From positions 204,111-268,110 of the forward strand of contig JAGWNK010000002.1 of NCBI GenBank assembly GCA_028871345.1: DNA of 64,000 nt, given 5' to 3'. The position numbers were made by a program, and so were the translations under genes. Every line of letters begins with the position of its first letter. The first letter of the stretch is position 1. Below, in pieces: positions 38,573-50,222 of the stretch. The notes below the pieces were generated by a model. The model was not told where the DNA came from and ran no database searches. It worked only from the letters and a program-made list of their open reading frames with translations. This stretch comes from Alphaproteobacteria bacterium (GTDB lineage Bacteria > Pseudomonadota > Alphaproteobacteria > Micropepsales > Micropepsaceae).

Positions 38573-39928
38573 ATGAAGAATTGGGCGTGGCGGCTGTTGG
38601 CGGTGTTGGCGATCTGCGTGCTGGCGAGCGCCGGGAACGCTCGCGCCCAGGTGCAGCAGGGGCCGCTCGCCGCCCCGACAGCCCACGTCGAGGTGAACCA
38701 GCTTCTGCCGCCGGGCACCGAAACCTTCGATCCCCACAAGGCCGTCGACGCTTATCTGAGCCGCGTCAGCCCGCAGGACAAGGCGCGCACCGCCGCCTAT
38801 GTCAACGGCGGCTACGTCCTGTCGCTGGTGGATGTCGCCTACACCTTGGTCCTGGCCGCCCTGCTTCTATGGCTGAAGATATCGGCGGGCATGCGCAATA
38901 TCGCGGCCGGCATCACCCGTCACCGCTTCCTGCAGGCGCCGCTCTACGCCATGCAGTACCTGATCCTGACGACCGTCGTGGGACTGCCCCTCACGGTTTA
39001 TGAGGGATATTTCCGCGAACGCGCCTACGGGCTGTCGAACCAGACCCTGCTGCAATGGGCCGGGGACTTCGGAATCAAATTCGTCGTGAGCTTCATCGCC
39101 ATGACGATCCTGCTCACCATCCTCTACGCCGTGGCCAGAGCCGTGAAGGAGCGTTGGTGGGTTTACGGGACCATCGTCACCGTGCTGTTCCTCGCCGTGA
39201 TCGTCGCGATCGGCCCCGTCTATGTCGCGCCCTTGATCAACCACTACGCGCCGCTGCCGGACAGCGCCATGAAATCGACGATCCTGTCCCTGGCGCAGGC
39301 CAACGGTATTCCGGCCAAGGATGTCTATGTCTTCGACGCGTCCCGCCAAACGAAGGAGATTTCGGCGAACGTTTCCGGATTCCTCGGCACCACGCGCGTT
39401 TCGCTGACCGACAACCTGCTCAATCGCTGCACGCCCTCCGAAGTCCTGGCGGTCGTCGGCCACGAGATGGGGCATTACGTGATGAACCACGTCGGCACCC
39501 TGATCACCTGGTTCGGCCTGCTGTTCCTGGTGCTATTCTTCCTTGTCGCCAAGTCGTTCCGCGCGCTGACCGGGATATTCGGCGGCAACTGGGACGTACG
39601 AACCATCGATGACCCCGCGGGCCTGCCGCTCGTCGTCGCGCTGTTCTCGATCTTCGCGCTGCTCGGCACGCCGGTGACCAACACCATCATCCGGACCCAG
39701 GAGGTGCAAGCCGACATCTTCGGTCTCAACGCGGTGCGCCAGCCCGACGCCTTCGCGACCGTCGTTCTCAAACTGGGCGAATACCGCAAGCTCGAGCCGT
39801 CGCCATGGGAGGAATTCGTCCTTTACGACCATCCGTCGGGGCGCACGCGGATCTGGGAGGCGATGCGCTGGAAGGCGGCGCACCTGCACGATCCCGACAT
39901 TCTCGACGGTCCTGTGTCGCCCCAGTGA
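38573..39928 (+). CDS. M48 family metallopeptidase (Ste24/CAAX protease type)
   Basis: VVGHEMGHYVMNH; QEVQADIFGL; multiple transmembrane segments. Confidence 0.93.
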   Translation: MKNWAWRLLAVLAICVLASAGNARAQVQQGPLAAPTAHVEVNQLLPPGTETFDPHKAVDAYLSRVSPQDKARTAAYVNGGYVLSLVDVAYTLVLAALLLWLKISAGMRNIAAGITRHRFLQAPLYAMQYLILTTVVGLPLTVYEGYFRERAYGLSNQTLLQWAGDFGIKFVVSFIAMTILLTILYAVARAVKERWWVYGTIVTVLFLAVIVAIGPVYVAPLINHYAPLPDSAMKSTILSLAQANGIPAKDVYVFDASRQTKEISANVSGFLGTTRVSLTDNLLNRCTPSEVLAVVGHEMGHYVMNHVGTLITWFGLLFLVLFFLVAKSFRALTGIFGGNWDVRTIDDPAGLPLVVALFSIFALLGTPVTNTIIRTQEVQADIFGLNAVRQPDAFATVVLKLGEYRKLEPSPWEEFVLYDHPSGRTRIWEAMRWKAAHLHDPDILDGPVSPQ

Positions 39929-39946
39929 CGTGATTCTGAGCAGGAT

Positions 39947-41212
39947 TTGTCGGCCGGAAATCCGGGAGAGCTTGTGCAGCAGATTCTTCGAGCCCTCACG
40001 ATCCGCGGCCAGCCCTATTCCGTCGTCTTCGTGATTTCGGCAGCCCTCGCCGCCGTTTACGGCTGGCTGGTGTACCTGACCACGTTCGTGCATCCCGGGT
40101 TGATGGGACCGAATTATCGCGGCGTCGGCACCGACTGGATGGTGTTCTACGGGGCGGTCGAGAGCTTTCGCAGCGGGCATTTCTCCATCGCCGCGAACGG
40201 CGACGCCTTCACGAGATTCCTCAACCAGCAATTCGCCCCATGGCTGTCGGCGCCCCTGCCCTACCGGCCCTGGGTCTATCCGCCGAGCTACCTCTTCCTG
40301 CTGCTGCCGTTCGGGTTGCTTCCCTTCCTGACGGCCTATGGGGCCTTCCAATTGCTCACGGCGGCCGCGCTGTTTGCCGCGATCGCGTGGCGTGCGGACA
40401 ACAACGAGCCGCACGCCAGGACCATCGCGCTCCTCGTCCTCCTTTGCCCTGCCGCGTCGATCAATGCGGTGGATGGCCAGAATGCCTTCCTGTCGGCCGC
40501 GCTCCTCGTCGGCGGCATCCGGCTGCTGGAGGAGCGACCGCTCCTGGCGGGAGCCGTCCTCGGGCTGGCGACGTTCAAGCCTCAGTTCGCCGTCCTCGTT
40601 CCCGTGGCGTTGCTGGCCGCCGGTCAATGGCGGGCCCTGGTCGCCTTCGTGCTGTCGGCCGTGGCGCTTGCAGCGGCGTCGGCCCTCGTCATCGGCATCG
40701 ACGCCTGGACGATGTGGTTTCATGCGTCGACGACGGCACTGGTTTCGCCCAACCCCAAGTGGGTGGAATATGGACGCCTGTGGGGCAATTCGGTTTGGAC
40801 GTGCGCCGTGGCGGTCGGCGCTTCGCTGAAACTGGCCGATGGCCTGCAATTGGCGGCGCTGGCGGTGGCCGCGGCCTTCACGGCCATTGCCTTCCGGCGC
40901 CAGGCCGGCTGCCGCCTTGCCGTGCTTCTGACAGCAACCCTGCTCGCCGCGCCGCACTGGAGCCCTTACGACGCCGTGTTGTTGTCGCTTGCGGCGATGG
41001 TGTGGGCCTTCCGCGGACCGATCGTCAGTGCCTCGATGTGGCCCTGGATTCTGGTGCTGGCCCTTTGGCTCGTTCCGCTGATGAGCCCGCCCATCCTGAT
41101 TCCGGCGGGCCGCATGGTGCCGCTGCTGATCGTCACGTTTCTCGCCGTGATGATCCGGTTCGATCCCGCGCTGCAGCCGATCTTGACCAGCCTATTGGGT
41201 CGACGCGTTTAG
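39947..41212 (+). CDS. GT87 (DUF2029) family membrane glycosyltransferase
   Basis: [57 protein letters not shown]. Confidence 0.87.
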   Translation: MSAGNPGELVQQILRALTIRGQPYSVVFVISAALAAVYGWLVYLTTFVHPGLMGPNYRGVGTDWMVFYGAVESFRSGHFSIAANGDAFTRFLNQQFAPWLSAPLPYRPWVYPPSYLFLLLPFGLLPFLTAYGAFQLLTAAALFAAIAWRADNNEPHARTIALLVLLCPAASINAVDGQNAFLSAALLVGGIRLLEERPLLAGAVLGLATFKPQFAVLVPVALLAAGQWRALVAFVLSAVALAAASALVIGIDAWTMWFHASTTALVSPNPKWVEYGRLWGNSVWTCAVAVGASLKLADGLQLAALAVAAAFTAIAFRRQAGCRLAVLLTATLLAAPHWSPYDAVLLSLAAMVWAFRGPIVSASMWPWILVLALWLVPLMSPPILIPAGRMVPLLIVTFLAVMIRFDPALQPILTSLLGRRV

Positions 41213-41899
41213 CTGACGCAGGAAGGCCGCGGCGGCCTCGCGCGCGTCGTCGGGCCAGTCGGCAGCCTGGCTCATGGCAAACTGTGCCTGGCTCTTCAAG
41301 ATCACCCCGTCATCGAGGATCTTGAGGCCGTTGGCCTTGAGCGTCGAGCCGGTGGTGGTGATGTCCACGATCGCCTCTGCGGTGCCGGCCGTGGGGGCGC
41401 CTTCCGTCGCTCCGGCGCTCGGCACGATGCGATAGTCCGAGATGCCGGCACGCGCGAAGAACGACCGCGTCAGCTGCGTGTACTTGGTCGCCACGCGAAG
41501 TCGCCGCCTGTGCCGATGGGCGTATGCGGCACAGACGTCGTCGAGGTCCGCCATGCTCGACACGTCGATCCAGGAACGGGGCACGGCGACGACGACGTCG
41601 GCAAAGCCGAAGCCGAGCGGCTTCAACAGCGTCACGCGGCCTTCGATCTGCGGCACCGCCTCGCGAATGAGATCTTCGCCCGTGATGCCGAGATGAACGT
41701 CACCGGCCGCCAGCGAGGCGGCGATCTCCGACGATGACAACAGCATCACGTCGATGCCGGGATGGCCCGCGACCGTGGCGCGGTAGCCGCGCGCGCCGGC
41801 CGTCTGCTGCAAGGCCACGCCGGCCTTGGCAAAGAAGCCGTCCACCTGCTCTTTCAGGCGCCCCTTGGAGGGTACGGCCAGGGTCACCGGCTCCGACAT
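41192..41899 (-). CDS. hisG: ATP phosphoribosyltransferase, short form
   Basis: [13 protein letters not shown]...[41 protein letters not shown]-like motif. Confidence 0.93.
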   Translation of the reverse strand: MSEPVTLAVPSKGRLKEQVDGFFAKAGVALQQTAGARGYRATVAGHPGIDVMLLSSSEIAASLAAGDVHLGITGEDLIREAVPQIEGRVTLLKPLGFGFADVVVAVPRSWIDVSSMADLDDVCAAYAHRHRRRLRVATKYTQLTRSFFARAGISDYRIVPSAGATEGAPTAGTAEAIVDITTTGSTLKANGLKILDDGVILKSQAQFAMSQAADWPDDAREAAAAFLRQLNASTQ

Positions 41900-43038
41900 C
41901 AGCGCCCTCCCCTGACGATGGCCAGCAAGGCTTCGGTGCGAATGGCGCAGCCGACCGCCGTCGTGCCCTTTGGGGCGCCCAAGGATTCCATCAGCGAGTC
42001 ATAGCGCCCGCCGCCCGCCACTTCCGTGCCGTCGCGCGACCAGAACTCGAACACGAAGCCCGTGTAGTATTCGAGGTTCCGTCCGAAATGCGCCACGAAG
42101 CGTACGCCGTCGTCCGCGATGCCCAGGGCCTTCAGGGCATGCAGGCGCTCGGCCATGGCGGCCAAGGGCTTAACCATCCTCGTCGCCACCGGCCTGGTGA
42201 GTTCACGGATCTCTTCCAGCGACGCTTCCGCCGGCCCGCTGATCTTGAGGAATCCCGTAATCATCCGCGCCACGTCGGCATCGAGGCGCGGCGCCGCGCC
42301 GTCCGACACCTGCAGCGTCAACCGCTCGACGATTTCCGCACGCGTGCGCCCGCCCAACGGCGCCTCGCCTTCCCGGTCGATCAGCGCTTCGATCGCCGGC
42401 TTGAGCTCCATCAGCTTGAGACCATGGAGCGCGTCCAACGCGCGCTGGGCGTCGCTGTGTTCGCCGGCCACCATGCGGGCCAGCAAAGCATCGAAATATC
42501 CGCTGCGCCAGAAGTGGCGCTTCAGGCGGCCGCGCCAGCGCGCCGGCACCTCCAACGCATCGACCAGCGTGGCGAACAGGCCGAGATCCCCGACCTTGAC
42601 GTCGAATTCCTTGAGACCAGCCGCGCGCAAGGCTTCCACCGCCAGCGACACCATCTCGATATCGCCCTTGGCGCGACCCGCCAGGCCGAGCAGTTCGGCA
42701 CCCGCCTGGTGGAATTGCGCGGCGTCGCCTGGGCGGTAGCGGAAGGCCAGCCCGTGATAGCACAGTCGCGCGGGATAGCCGCCGCTTTCCACCTGCCACT
42801 TGCAGGTCGGGATCGTCAGGTCCGGGCGCAGGCACAGCTCCTGTCCGGACGGATCGCTGAGTTCGAACGTGCGCCGCCGGATTTCCTCGCCGGAGCGGTC
42901 CACGAAGATCGCCGCCGGTTGCAGGATCGACGGTTCGCGCCGCTGATAGCCGTGTTTGGCGAACACGCCGAGGATCGCGTCCGCCTGCCGGTCCAGGGCG
43001 GCGATGTCGGCTGCGTCGTAAGTCGGGAATGCGGGCAC
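41899..43038 (-). CDS. hisZ: ATP phosphoribosyltransferase regulatory subunit
   Basis: HisRS-like fold ([41 protein letters not shown]) between hisS and hisG. Confidence 0.9.
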   Translation of the reverse strand: MPAFPTYDAADIAALDRQADAILGVFAKHGYQRREPSILQPAAIFVDRSGEEIRRRTFELSDPSGQELCLRPDLTIPTCKWQVESGGYPARLCYHGLAFRYRPGDAAQFHQAGAELLGLAGRAKGDIEMVSLAVEALRAAGLKEFDVKVGDLGLFATLVDALEVPARWRGRLKRHFWRSGYFDALLARMVAGEHSDAQRALDALHGLKLMELKPAIEALIDREGEAPLGGRTRAEIVERLTLQVSDGAAPRLDADVARMITGFLKISGPAEASLEEIRELTRPVATRMVKPLAAMAERLHALKALGIADDGVRFVAHFGRNLEYYTGFVFEFWSRDGTEVAGGGRYDSLMESLGAPKGTTAVGCAIRTEALLAIVRGGR

Positions 43039-43041
43039 GGC

Positions 43042-44457
43042 TCAGGCCTTCGGCGCGAGGATGTCGCGCACCTTCTCCACCAGGCGGTCACGCTCGACCG
43101 TCTCCTGCGCCGCCCGTGCGCCGACCCATTCGGCGCGGGTCTCGACGGTCTTGGCGACTTCGGCGCCGCGCTTGAGGTCCTTGATCGCGATCTTGCCGCC
43201 GGCGCGCTCGTCGTCACCTTCCATCACCACCAGCGCCGCGCCGTGCTTGTCGGCATATTTGAGCTGGTCCGGCACCTTCTTGGTGCCGACATAGGCTTCG
43301 GCGCGGAAGCCGGCGGCCCTCAGCTCTCGCGCGGCCGCGAAGCTGCGCGCCGTATCGCCCATCGCCAGCACCACGATCAGCGGCTGGTCCTTGCCGGTCA
43401 GCCCGCGCGAACGCAAGGCGGCAAGCAGACGGCTCACGCCGATGGAGATGCCGGTGGCCGGCACCTGCTGGCCGGTGAAACGCGCCACCAGATCGTCGTA
43501 ACGCCCGCCGCCCGCCACCGAACCGAACACCACGGTCTCGCCAGCCTCGTTGGTGACGGGGAACCTCAGCTGCGCCTCGAACACGGGGCCAGTGTAGTAC
43601 TCCAGGCCGCGGATGATGCCCGCGTCAAACGTGATCCGGTCCTCGGCGTAACCACTGCGTGAGGCCAACGCCTGGATCGCTGCAATGTCTTCGGCAAGAT
43701 TCTGATCCAATTCCGCAATTGCGCCAGCGCCGGCGAACAGCGTCATGATCGAAGTGATCTGTTCGTTGTTGAGCCCCGCACCCTTGGTGAAATCACCGGA
43801 CTCGTCCTTGCGGCCCTCGCCCAGGAGCGCGCGGACGCCGCCTTCGCCAAGCCGGTCGAACTTGTCGATCGCGCGAAGTACCGCGCCACGGCGAGCGGGC
43901 TCGACGTTCGCGGCTTGCAGAACGCCATCCAAGAGCTTCCGGCTGTTCACCTTGACCACATATTCGCCGCGCTTCAGCCCCAGCGCCTCCAACGCGTCGC
44001 ACACCATCATCAGAAGCTCGGCGTCGGCCGCCGGGGAATTCGAGCCCACCGTGTCGGCATCGAACTGGGTGAATTCGCGGAAGCGCCCTGGCCCCGGCTT
44101 CTCGTTGCGCCACACCGGCCCCACCTGATAGCGGCGGAACGGCTTGGGCAGGGTCTGGAAATTCTCGGCGACGTAACGCGCGAGGGGCGCGGTCAGGTCG
44201 TAGCGCAAGGACAGCCACTGCTCGTCGTCGTCCTTGAGCGAGAACACGCCCTCGTTCGGACGGTCCACGTCGGGCAGGAACTTTCCCAAGGCATCGGTGT
44301 ACTCGAAGGCCGGGGTCTCGAGCGGTGAGAAGCCATAACTTTCATAAACCCTGCGGATCGTTTCGATCAGGGTGCGCTCCGCCGCGATCTCGCCGGCCTC
44401 TCGGTCGCGAAATCCGCGCGGAAGCCGCGCCTTCGGTCTGGATGGCTTCTGACTCAT
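43042..44457 (-). CDS. hisS: Histidyl-tRNA synthetase
   Basis: [51 protein letters not shown], class II C-terminal domain. Confidence 0.96.
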   Translation of the reverse strand: MSQKPSRPKARLPRGFRDREAGEIAAERTLIETIRRVYESYGFSPLETPAFEYTDALGKFLPDVDRPNEGVFSLKDDDEQWLSLRYDLTAPLARYVAENFQTLPKPFRRYQVGPVWRNEKPGPGRFREFTQFDADTVGSNSPAADAELLMMVCDALEALGLKRGEYVVKVNSRKLLDGVLQAANVEPARRGAVLRAIDKFDRLGEGGVRALLGEGRKDESGDFTKGAGLNNEQITSIMTLFAGAGAIAELDQNLAEDIAAIQALASRSGYAEDRITFDAGIIRGLEYYTGPVFEAQLRFPVTNEAGETVVFGSVAGGGRYDDLVARFTGQQVPATGISIGVSRLLAALRSRGLTGKDQPLIVVLAMGDTARSFAAARELRAAGFRAEAYVGTKKVPDQLKYADKHGAALVVMEGDDERAGGKIAIKDLKRGAEVAKTVETRAEWVGARAAQETVERDRLVEKVRDILAPKA

Positions 44458-44735
44458 GGGATGCCTTGCCGAATGAGCGGGCCTTGTACCGGCTGGGTCG
44501 GAGAGCGGCAAGGACAAGGACCGCGGCGATCAGCCGACTGTCGATTGCCCAGCGGCATTCGGCCGCAATATCCTAACCTATTGGTATGACAGGAATATTC
44601 TTTTACTTGGCGATTACATGGCGACGCCGGCCATAGGCGCAGATACGGGAAAACGGGGCGGCCGGGACGCTTTTGGCAAACTTCGTCGATAGATTGCGCC
44701 CAAACCGCATCCGATTGACGAAGGTCCCCCCCGCG

Positions 44736-45758
44736 ATGAACCGATCCGCCGTCTTCGCTCTGGCCGTCATGGCCCTCGCCGCGCCCGCCCTCGCCTCCGG
44801 CTACCAGATCACCAAGACCGTTCCGCTCGGCCCGCCCGACCATTGGGATTACCTCGTGTTCGATCCGGTGATGGACCGCGTCTACGTCTCCCATGCGGGC
44901 ACGGTCACCGTGGTCAACGGGCAATCTGGGGAAATCGTCGGCACGGTGGAAGGCATCGCGGGTTCTACCCACGGGATCGTTCCGCTGCAGGCGCTGGGCA
45001 AGGGCTACACGGATGACAGCAATGCCGGCGTGGCCGTCGTCTTCGACCTGAAGAGTCTGAAGATCCTCAAGCAGATCAAAGCCGAACCGGATGCGGACGG
45101 CATGGCCTACGACGCCGGCACCGGCCACGTGCTCGTCATCGACGGTGACTCCGGCAAGGTCACCGTCATCGATCCCAAGACGGAGACCGTTGTCGCCACC
45201 ATCGACGGCGGCGGCGGGCTCGAATACGGCGTCTCCGGCGGCAACGGCAAGTTCTATGTCAACGGCGCCGAGAGGAACGAGATCGTGCGCATGGACCTGA
45301 CGACCAACAAGGCCGATGCCCATTGGCCAATGCCCGCCTGCATGCGCCCTCACGGCTTGGCCATCGACCGCGCCCATATGCGGCTGTTCGCCACCTGCTC
45401 CAACAAGGTGATGACGGTGATGAACGCCGAGAACGGCCATGTGATCGCCAACCTTCCGATCGGTGAAGGCACGGATTTCGCCGAGTTCGATTCCGTGCGC
45501 GGCCTCGCCTTCAGTTCTAACCGGGACGGGACGCTGTCCATCATCCAGGAGAAATCGCCGTCGGAATTCGTGGCCCTGCCGCCGGTCAAGACGCAGTACG
45601 GGGCGCGCACCATGGCCGTCGATCCCAGGACCGGCCGGCTCTATCTCGTGACGGCCGACATCGCCGTCAACGAGTCGGCGGCTCCGACGGACTATCGCCA
45701 CCGTTACACGACGAAGCCCGGTTCTGTGCGGCTGCTGTTTCTGGATCCGACGCCCTGA
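44736..45758 (+). CDS. Secreted YVTN-type beta-propeller protein
   Basis: Signal peptide; DPVMDRVYVSHAGTVTVVNGQSGEIVGTVEGI, VLVIDGDSGKVTVIDPKTETVVATIDG. Confidence 0.88.
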   Translation: MNRSAVFALAVMALAAPALASGYQITKTVPLGPPDHWDYLVFDPVMDRVYVSHAGTVTVVNGQSGEIVGTVEGIAGSTHGIVPLQALGKGYTDDSNAGVAVVFDLKSLKILKQIKAEPDADGMAYDAGTGHVLVIDGDSGKVTVIDPKTETVVATIDGGGGLEYGVSGGNGKFYVNGAERNEIVRMDLTTNKADAHWPMPACMRPHGLAIDRAHMRLFATCSNKVMTVMNAENGHVIANLPIGEGTDFAEFDSVRGLAFSSNRDGTLSIIQEKSPSEFVALPPVKTQYGARTMAVDPRTGRLYLVTADIAVNESAAPTDYRHRYTTKPGSVRLLFLDPTP

Positions 45759-45769
45759 GTTCTTGCGGG

Positions 45770-45817
45770 CGCCGACGCTCGACGGACGGCCCGATGCAAT
45801 GGGTGTTTGCGTCGGCG
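45770..45817. terminator. Possible bidirectional hairpin between convergent genes
   Basis: CGCCGACGC ... GCGTCGGCG perfect 9-bp arms with about 30-nt loop. Confidence 0.3.
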
Positions 45818-45830
45818 TTCGCGCCGCGAC

Positions 45831-46152
45831 TTACACAATGAAGAACTCGGTCCGACCGCCCTCGGAACGAATATGTTGAAAGTAGTTGCGGTATTTTGAC
45901 AGTTGATCGAGCCGCCCATCCAGCGCATCTGCCAAACCGTCTCCGGGCCGTGCTCCTTTTGCGATGTCTCCACTCGTCCAGTAACTTTCACGCCAGACAC
46001 CCGAAAGCGGCGTGCCGATCGGAGTGGTACGCGGTTCACCCATTCGCCAACTTCGGCGCGGCTCCAAACCCGAGAGTTGCCGTGATTTCCGCAGGGTCGA
46101 TCGACGGGTGCGTGATGCGCAGAAATACTGCGTATCGGTAGGCATTCGCCAT
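45831..46152 (-). pseudogene. DUF4279-like gene with apparent 1-nt frameshift
   Basis: Frame from ATG 46152 gives MANAYRYAVFLRITHPSIDPAEITATLG..., the adjacent frame continues ...LEPRRSWRMGEPRTTPIGTPLSGVWRESYW...FIV; removing one T in GGGTTTGGAG (AAA at 46066-46068 on + strand) joins them. Confidence 0.65.
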
Positions 46153-47781
46153 TTACACCAGTCTGCCTTGCTTCACCGCCGCGGCGATGAACGAGCGGAA
46201 CAGCGGGTGGGGGTCGAAGGGCCGCGATTTCAGTTCGGGATGGAACTGCACGCCGATGAACCAGGGATGGTTGGGGATTTCCATGATCTCGGGCAGCCGG
46301 CCGTCGGGCGACCAGCCAGACACCACCAAGCCGTGCTCGGCCAGGTGCTTCACGTAGTTGACGTTCACTTCGTAGCGGTGGCGGTGGCGCTCCGAGATCT
46401 CGTTCCTGCCGTAGACCTCGGCCACGCGCGAACCCGGCGTCAGCACGGCGGGATAGGCGCCCAGCCGCATGGTGCCGCCGAGGTCCGTGCTCTCAGTGCG
46501 CGTCTCGAGCTGGTTGCCCTTCACCCATTCCGTCATCAATGAGATCACCGGATGGCGCGGACGACCGTTCTCGGTGGTGCCGGCGCCTTCGAGGCCCGCC
46601 AAGTCCCGCGCCGTCTCGATCACCGCCATGTGCAGGCCGTAGCAGATGCCGAAGAACGGCACCTGGCGCTCGCGTGCGAACTTCACCGCTTGGATCTTGC
46701 CTTCCACGCCGCGCTCGCCGAAGCCGCCCGGCACCAGGATGCCGTTGACGTTCTCCAGGAACGCCGCCGCGTCGTCGCGCTCGAAGATCTCGCTGTCGAT
46801 CATCTCGAGCGTGACCTTGACGTTGTTCGCCAGGCCGCCATGCGCCAGCGCCTCGGACAGCGACTTGTAGGAATCCTTCACCTGCATGTACTTGCCGACG
46901 ACGGCAATGCGCACCTCGCCTTCGGGATTCTTCACCCGGTCAACCACCCACTGCCATTTGGACAGATCGGGCTGCGGCGCGTCGTGAATGCCGAAGACCT
47001 TCAGCAGCTCGGTGTCGAAGCCCACCTGGTGATAGGCCTGCGGCGCCTGATAGATGGTCGGCAGGTCGAGCGCAGGAATGACGCGCTGGGCCGGAACGTT
47101 GCAGAACAGGCCGATCTTGCGGCGCTCGTCGTCGGGGATCGGCTTCTCGGCGCGGCACAACAGGATATCGGGCTGGATGCCGATGGCGCGCAGCTCCTTA
47201 ACCGAGTGCTGGGTCGGCTTGGTCTTGAGCTCGCCCGCGGCGCCCAGATAAGGCACCAGCGTCAGATGGACGAAGGCGTGATTATCCCGGCCCAGGTCGT
47301 TGCCGAGCTGGCGGATGGCCTCGAAGAACGGCAGGCCTTCGATATCGCCGACCGTGCCGCCGATTTCGCACAGCAGGAAATCCACGCCGTCGGAACCGGC
47401 GAGGATGAACTCCTTGATCATGTCGGTGACGTGCGGGATCACCTGCACCGTGCGGCCCAGGTACTCGCCGCGGCGCTCCTTCTCGATCACCTGCTGGTAG
47501 ATCTTTCCGCTGGTCACGTTGTCGGCGCGGGCCGAGGACACCGCCGTGAAGCGCTCGTAATGACCGAGATCCAGATCGGTCTCGGCCCCGTCATCGGTGA
47601 CATAGACCTCGCCGTGCTGAAACGGCGACATGGTCCCCGGGTCCACGTTGAGATAAGGGTCGAGTTTGCGCAGCCGGACCTTGTAGCCACGCGCTTGCAA
47701 AAGGGCTCCGAGAGCCGCGGAGGCAAGACCTTTTCCCAAGGAAGAGACCACGCCGCCGGTGATGAAGATCAACCGCGCCAT
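46153..47781 (-). CDS. pyrG: CTP synthase
   Basis: [62 protein letters not shown]. Confidence 0.97.
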   Translation of the reverse strand: MARLIFITGGVVSSLGKGLASAALGALLQARGYKVRLRKLDPYLNVDPGTMSPFQHGEVYVTDDGAETDLDLGHYERFTAVSSARADNVTSGKIYQQVIEKERRGEYLGRTVQVIPHVTDMIKEFILAGSDGVDFLLCEIGGTVGDIEGLPFFEAIRQLGNDLGRDNHAFVHLTLVPYLGAAGELKTKPTQHSVKELRAIGIQPDILLCRAEKPIPDDERRKIGLFCNVPAQRVIPALDLPTIYQAPQAYHQVGFDTELLKVFGIHDAPQPDLSKWQWVVDRVKNPEGEVRIAVVGKYMQVKDSYKSLSEALAHGGLANNVKVTLEMIDSEIFERDDAAAFLENVNGILVPGGFGERGVEGKIQAVKFARERQVPFFGICYGLHMAVIETARDLAGLEGAGTTENGRPRHPVISLMTEWVKGNQLETRTESTDLGGTMRLGAYPAVLTPGSRVAEVYGRNEISERHRHRYEVNVNYVKHLAEHGLVVSGWSPDGRLPEIMEIPNHPWFIGVQFHPELKSRPFDPHPLFRSFIAAAVKQGRLV

Positions 47782-47893
47782 GGAAGGCCACCATGTCGAA
47801 AGAGCACGGCACACTCAAGCGCAAAGATTCAGAAATTTCGCGACCCGAGATTTTGTCTCAGGGTATCCCGGCAACCACCTGAATCACCTGCGT

Positions 47894-48244
47894 TTAGTGC
47901 GGCGTCGGAACGCTCGGCTTGGGCTGCGAGGGCGGCGGCGCCAAGGGCTTCTGCACTGGCTGCAGCGTGTGAGTCGCCGGCCCGGGCGAATCGAGGATCG
48001 AGCGCGGCTGATGGGTCCGCGCCACCAACAGGTTCAGCCCCAGACAGATGCCGAAGAACAGCACCGCGAGGATGGCCGTGGTCCGTGTCAACGTGTCGGA
48101 GGCGCCGCGCGGCGAAAACAGCCCCCCCAGCCCCGATCCGCCGCCACCCATGCCGAGGGCGCCGCCTTCGGACCGCTGCAAGAGAACGGCGATGATCAGG
48201 GCGACGGCGACGAGAAGCTCGAATACCAGTAGGACGGTCTGCAT
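47894..48244 (-). CDS. secG: Preprotein translocase subunit SecG
   Basis: LLVFELLVAVALIIAVLLQRSEGGALGMGGGGSGLGGLFSPRGASDTLTRTTAILAVLFF. Confidence 0.93.
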   Translation of the reverse strand: MQTVLLVFELLVAVALIIAVLLQRSEGGALGMGGGGSGLGGLFSPRGASDTLTRTTAILAVLFFGICLGLNLLVARTHQPRSILDSPGPATHTLQPVQKPLAPPPSQPKPSVPTPH

Positions 48245-48342
48245 GGACGGATGCCTTTGACGCGGGGCGGCTTCATAGACGATCGCGAAGGTCTTGGCGA
48301 GCGGCGCGTTGGTCCGGGCGAATTACCTGAAAAGCCAAGCGG

Positions 48343-49332
48343 TTATCCGGCAGGGCGGGACGCCTTGCGAGCCGCCTTGCTAGCGGCTTCAGCGGCGCCG
48401 CGAGCCCGGATCATGGCAACCACCTCGTTGAGCTGGCGGACATACTCCTCGGACGACATCTCCGGCTGGAGAGCCTGGGAGAGACTGACCGCGGCATGCC
48501 CCAAGAGGTGCAGCGAGGCGTCGCGATCGACGCCCTTGTCGAGGCCTTCGACTCCGGCAAGGACGGACTCGCACCAGCGGGTGGCTTCCGCCGGCTTGCC
48601 CTCGTAATCGCGGGCCACGATCTGCTTGGCGATGTGCCCCAGCTTCGCCGGATCGACGGCACGGCCGTCATCATCAGGAATGCCGTCCTCCAGCAGCCGC
48701 CACAGCACGCCGATCTGGAAGGCGTCACGCCGCACTTTCTCGCGCGCCAGCGTTTCGCGCGCGGCCTTCAGCTGGATTTCGAGCCGACTGGCGGACTCCT
48801 CGGTGTTCATCCGCTCCTTGGTGCGCATGCGCAGGGAGTTGGGCGGTTCGAACAATTTCACATTCGAGGCGCGGCGAGGATCGCTGCGCCGGTCGGGCCC
48901 GACGTAGTTGTGGGTGACGACGAAGCCCTTGCGCCTCTCTATATGCGTCTCGATGCGGATGCCGAGCAGCGTCGTTGAGAACGGACGCAGCAGAAGATCA
49001 TCGGCGCCCGAATCGAGGATGCGCTTCACGAGCGTGGTGGTCTTGTCCCACGCCGTCACCATGATGACGACGAAGGGGTTGTATCCCATCAACCCCTGCC
49101 GCATGGATTGGATAACCTCGCACAACCGGGCCTCCGAACCCTGGGCTTCGCACACGGCGAGATCGGGCGGCGTCCTGGCGAGAACCGCTGCCAGATCCTC
49201 CAGGGTCGCCACCGTCTCGATGCAGCGGAAACCGAGCGTATACAGCGCCGCGCGCGTGGCCGTACGGTTCCCGGCGACGGGATCAAAGACCAGCACGTCG
49301 GCGGTCTCGTAGAAGAGACCCGGCATCGCCAC
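48343..49332 (-). CDS. Response regulator receiver-like protein with helical C-terminus
   Basis: ADVLVFDPVAGNRTATRAALYTLGFRCIETVATLEDLAAVLARTPPDLAVCE...ILDSGADDLLLRPFSTTLL; conserved VGPDRRSDPRR linker. Confidence 0.8.
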   Translation of the reverse strand: MAMPGLFYETADVLVFDPVAGNRTATRAALYTLGFRCIETVATLEDLAAVLARTPPDLAVCEAQGSEARLCEVIQSMRQGLMGYNPFVVIMVTAWDKTTTLVKRILDSGADDLLLRPFSTTLLGIRIETHIERRKGFVVTHNYVGPDRRSDPRRASNVKLFEPPNSLRMRTKERMNTEESASRLEIQLKAARETLAREKVRRDAFQIGVLWRLLEDGIPDDDGRAVDPAKLGHIAKQIVARDYEGKPAEATRWCESVLAGVEGLDKGVDRDASLHLLGHAAVSLSQALQPEMSSEEYVRQLNEVVAMIRARGAAEAASKAARKASRPAG

Positions 49333-49393
49333 AATCCTCAGATGCAGAGCCGAGGATCGCGCCCGCAGGTTAAGGAAAGGTGGGGCGAATTGG

Positions 49394-50140
49394 TTAAGCG
49401 GCCGGGGCGGCCCCGATGATGGCGAGGAAATCGGCCGCTTTCAGGCTCGCACCGCCGACCAGCGCGCCACCGACGTCCTTCACCGCCAGGATCTCGCAGG
49501 CGTTCCTGGGGTTGACCGAACCGCCGTAGAGAATGTCGATCGCCTGCCCGGCCGCGCCGAAGCGCTTCACCAGCACGGCACGGATATGCGCATGCATGCG
49601 GCCGATGTCGTCATTGGTGGGCGTGCGCCCCGTGCCGATCGCCCACACCGGCTCGTAAGCGATGGCCATGTTGGAGGCCGTCGAACCGTCTGGAACACTG
49701 GTTGCGAGCTGGCGGTCGACTACCGCCTCTTCGCGCCCGGCGACGCGCTCGGCCTCGGTCTCGCCGATGCAGATGATGACTTTCAGCCCAGCCCGCCATC
49801 CGGCCAGGGTCTTGGCGGCGACCAGCTCGTCGGTTTCGCCATGATATTGGCGCCGTTCGGAATGGCCCACGATGGTCCAGCTGGCGCCGGCGTCGCGCAG
49901 CATCTCGGCGGCGATGTCCCCCGTGAACGCCCCCGACGGCTTCGGATGGCAATCCTGCCCGCCGACCGCAACGGTGGCGCCCGCCTCGGCCCCGACCGGG
50001 CCGATCAGCGTGGCCGGGGGGCAGATGAGAACATCGACGGACGCCGGGCACGCCTTGAGCGCCGCCACCACGGCCCGCACCTCGTCCAGCGCGCCCGAAA
50101 GGCCGTTCATCTTCCAATTTCCTGCGATCAACAAGCGCAT
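49394..50140 (-). CDS. tpiA: Triosephosphate isomerase
   Basis: GNWKMNG, VGHSERR, AYEPVWAIGTG, ILYGGSVNPRNA. Confidence 0.97.
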   Translation of the reverse strand: MRLLIAGNWKMNGLSGALDEVRAVVAALKACPASVDVLICPPATLIGPVGAEAGATVAVGGQDCHPKPSGAFTGDIAAEMLRDAGASWTIVGHSERRQYHGETDELVAAKTLAGWRAGLKVIICIGETEAERVAGREEAVVDRQLATSVPDGSTASNMAIAYEPVWAIGTGRTPTNDDIGRMHAHIRAVLVKRFGAAGQAIDILYGGSVNPRNACEILAVKDVGGALVGGASLKAADFLAIIGAAPAA

Positions 50141-50222
50141 CTCCTTGCCGTTGGGAAGCCCCCTCCCTATCATCCGCCGCCTTTCACTTCCATGCGCCAA
50201 TCGGCGCCGCCGGGACCCCGCC

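Noticed and set aside
41734-43662. 642-aa plus-strand ORF across hisG/hisZ/hisS
   Set aside because: Antisense shadow of three conserved genes.
45831-46145. Intact 104-aa gene starting MPTDTQYFCAS
   Set aside because: The first ~25 residues are the wrong frame of a DUF4279-like N-terminus; treated as a frameshifted gene.
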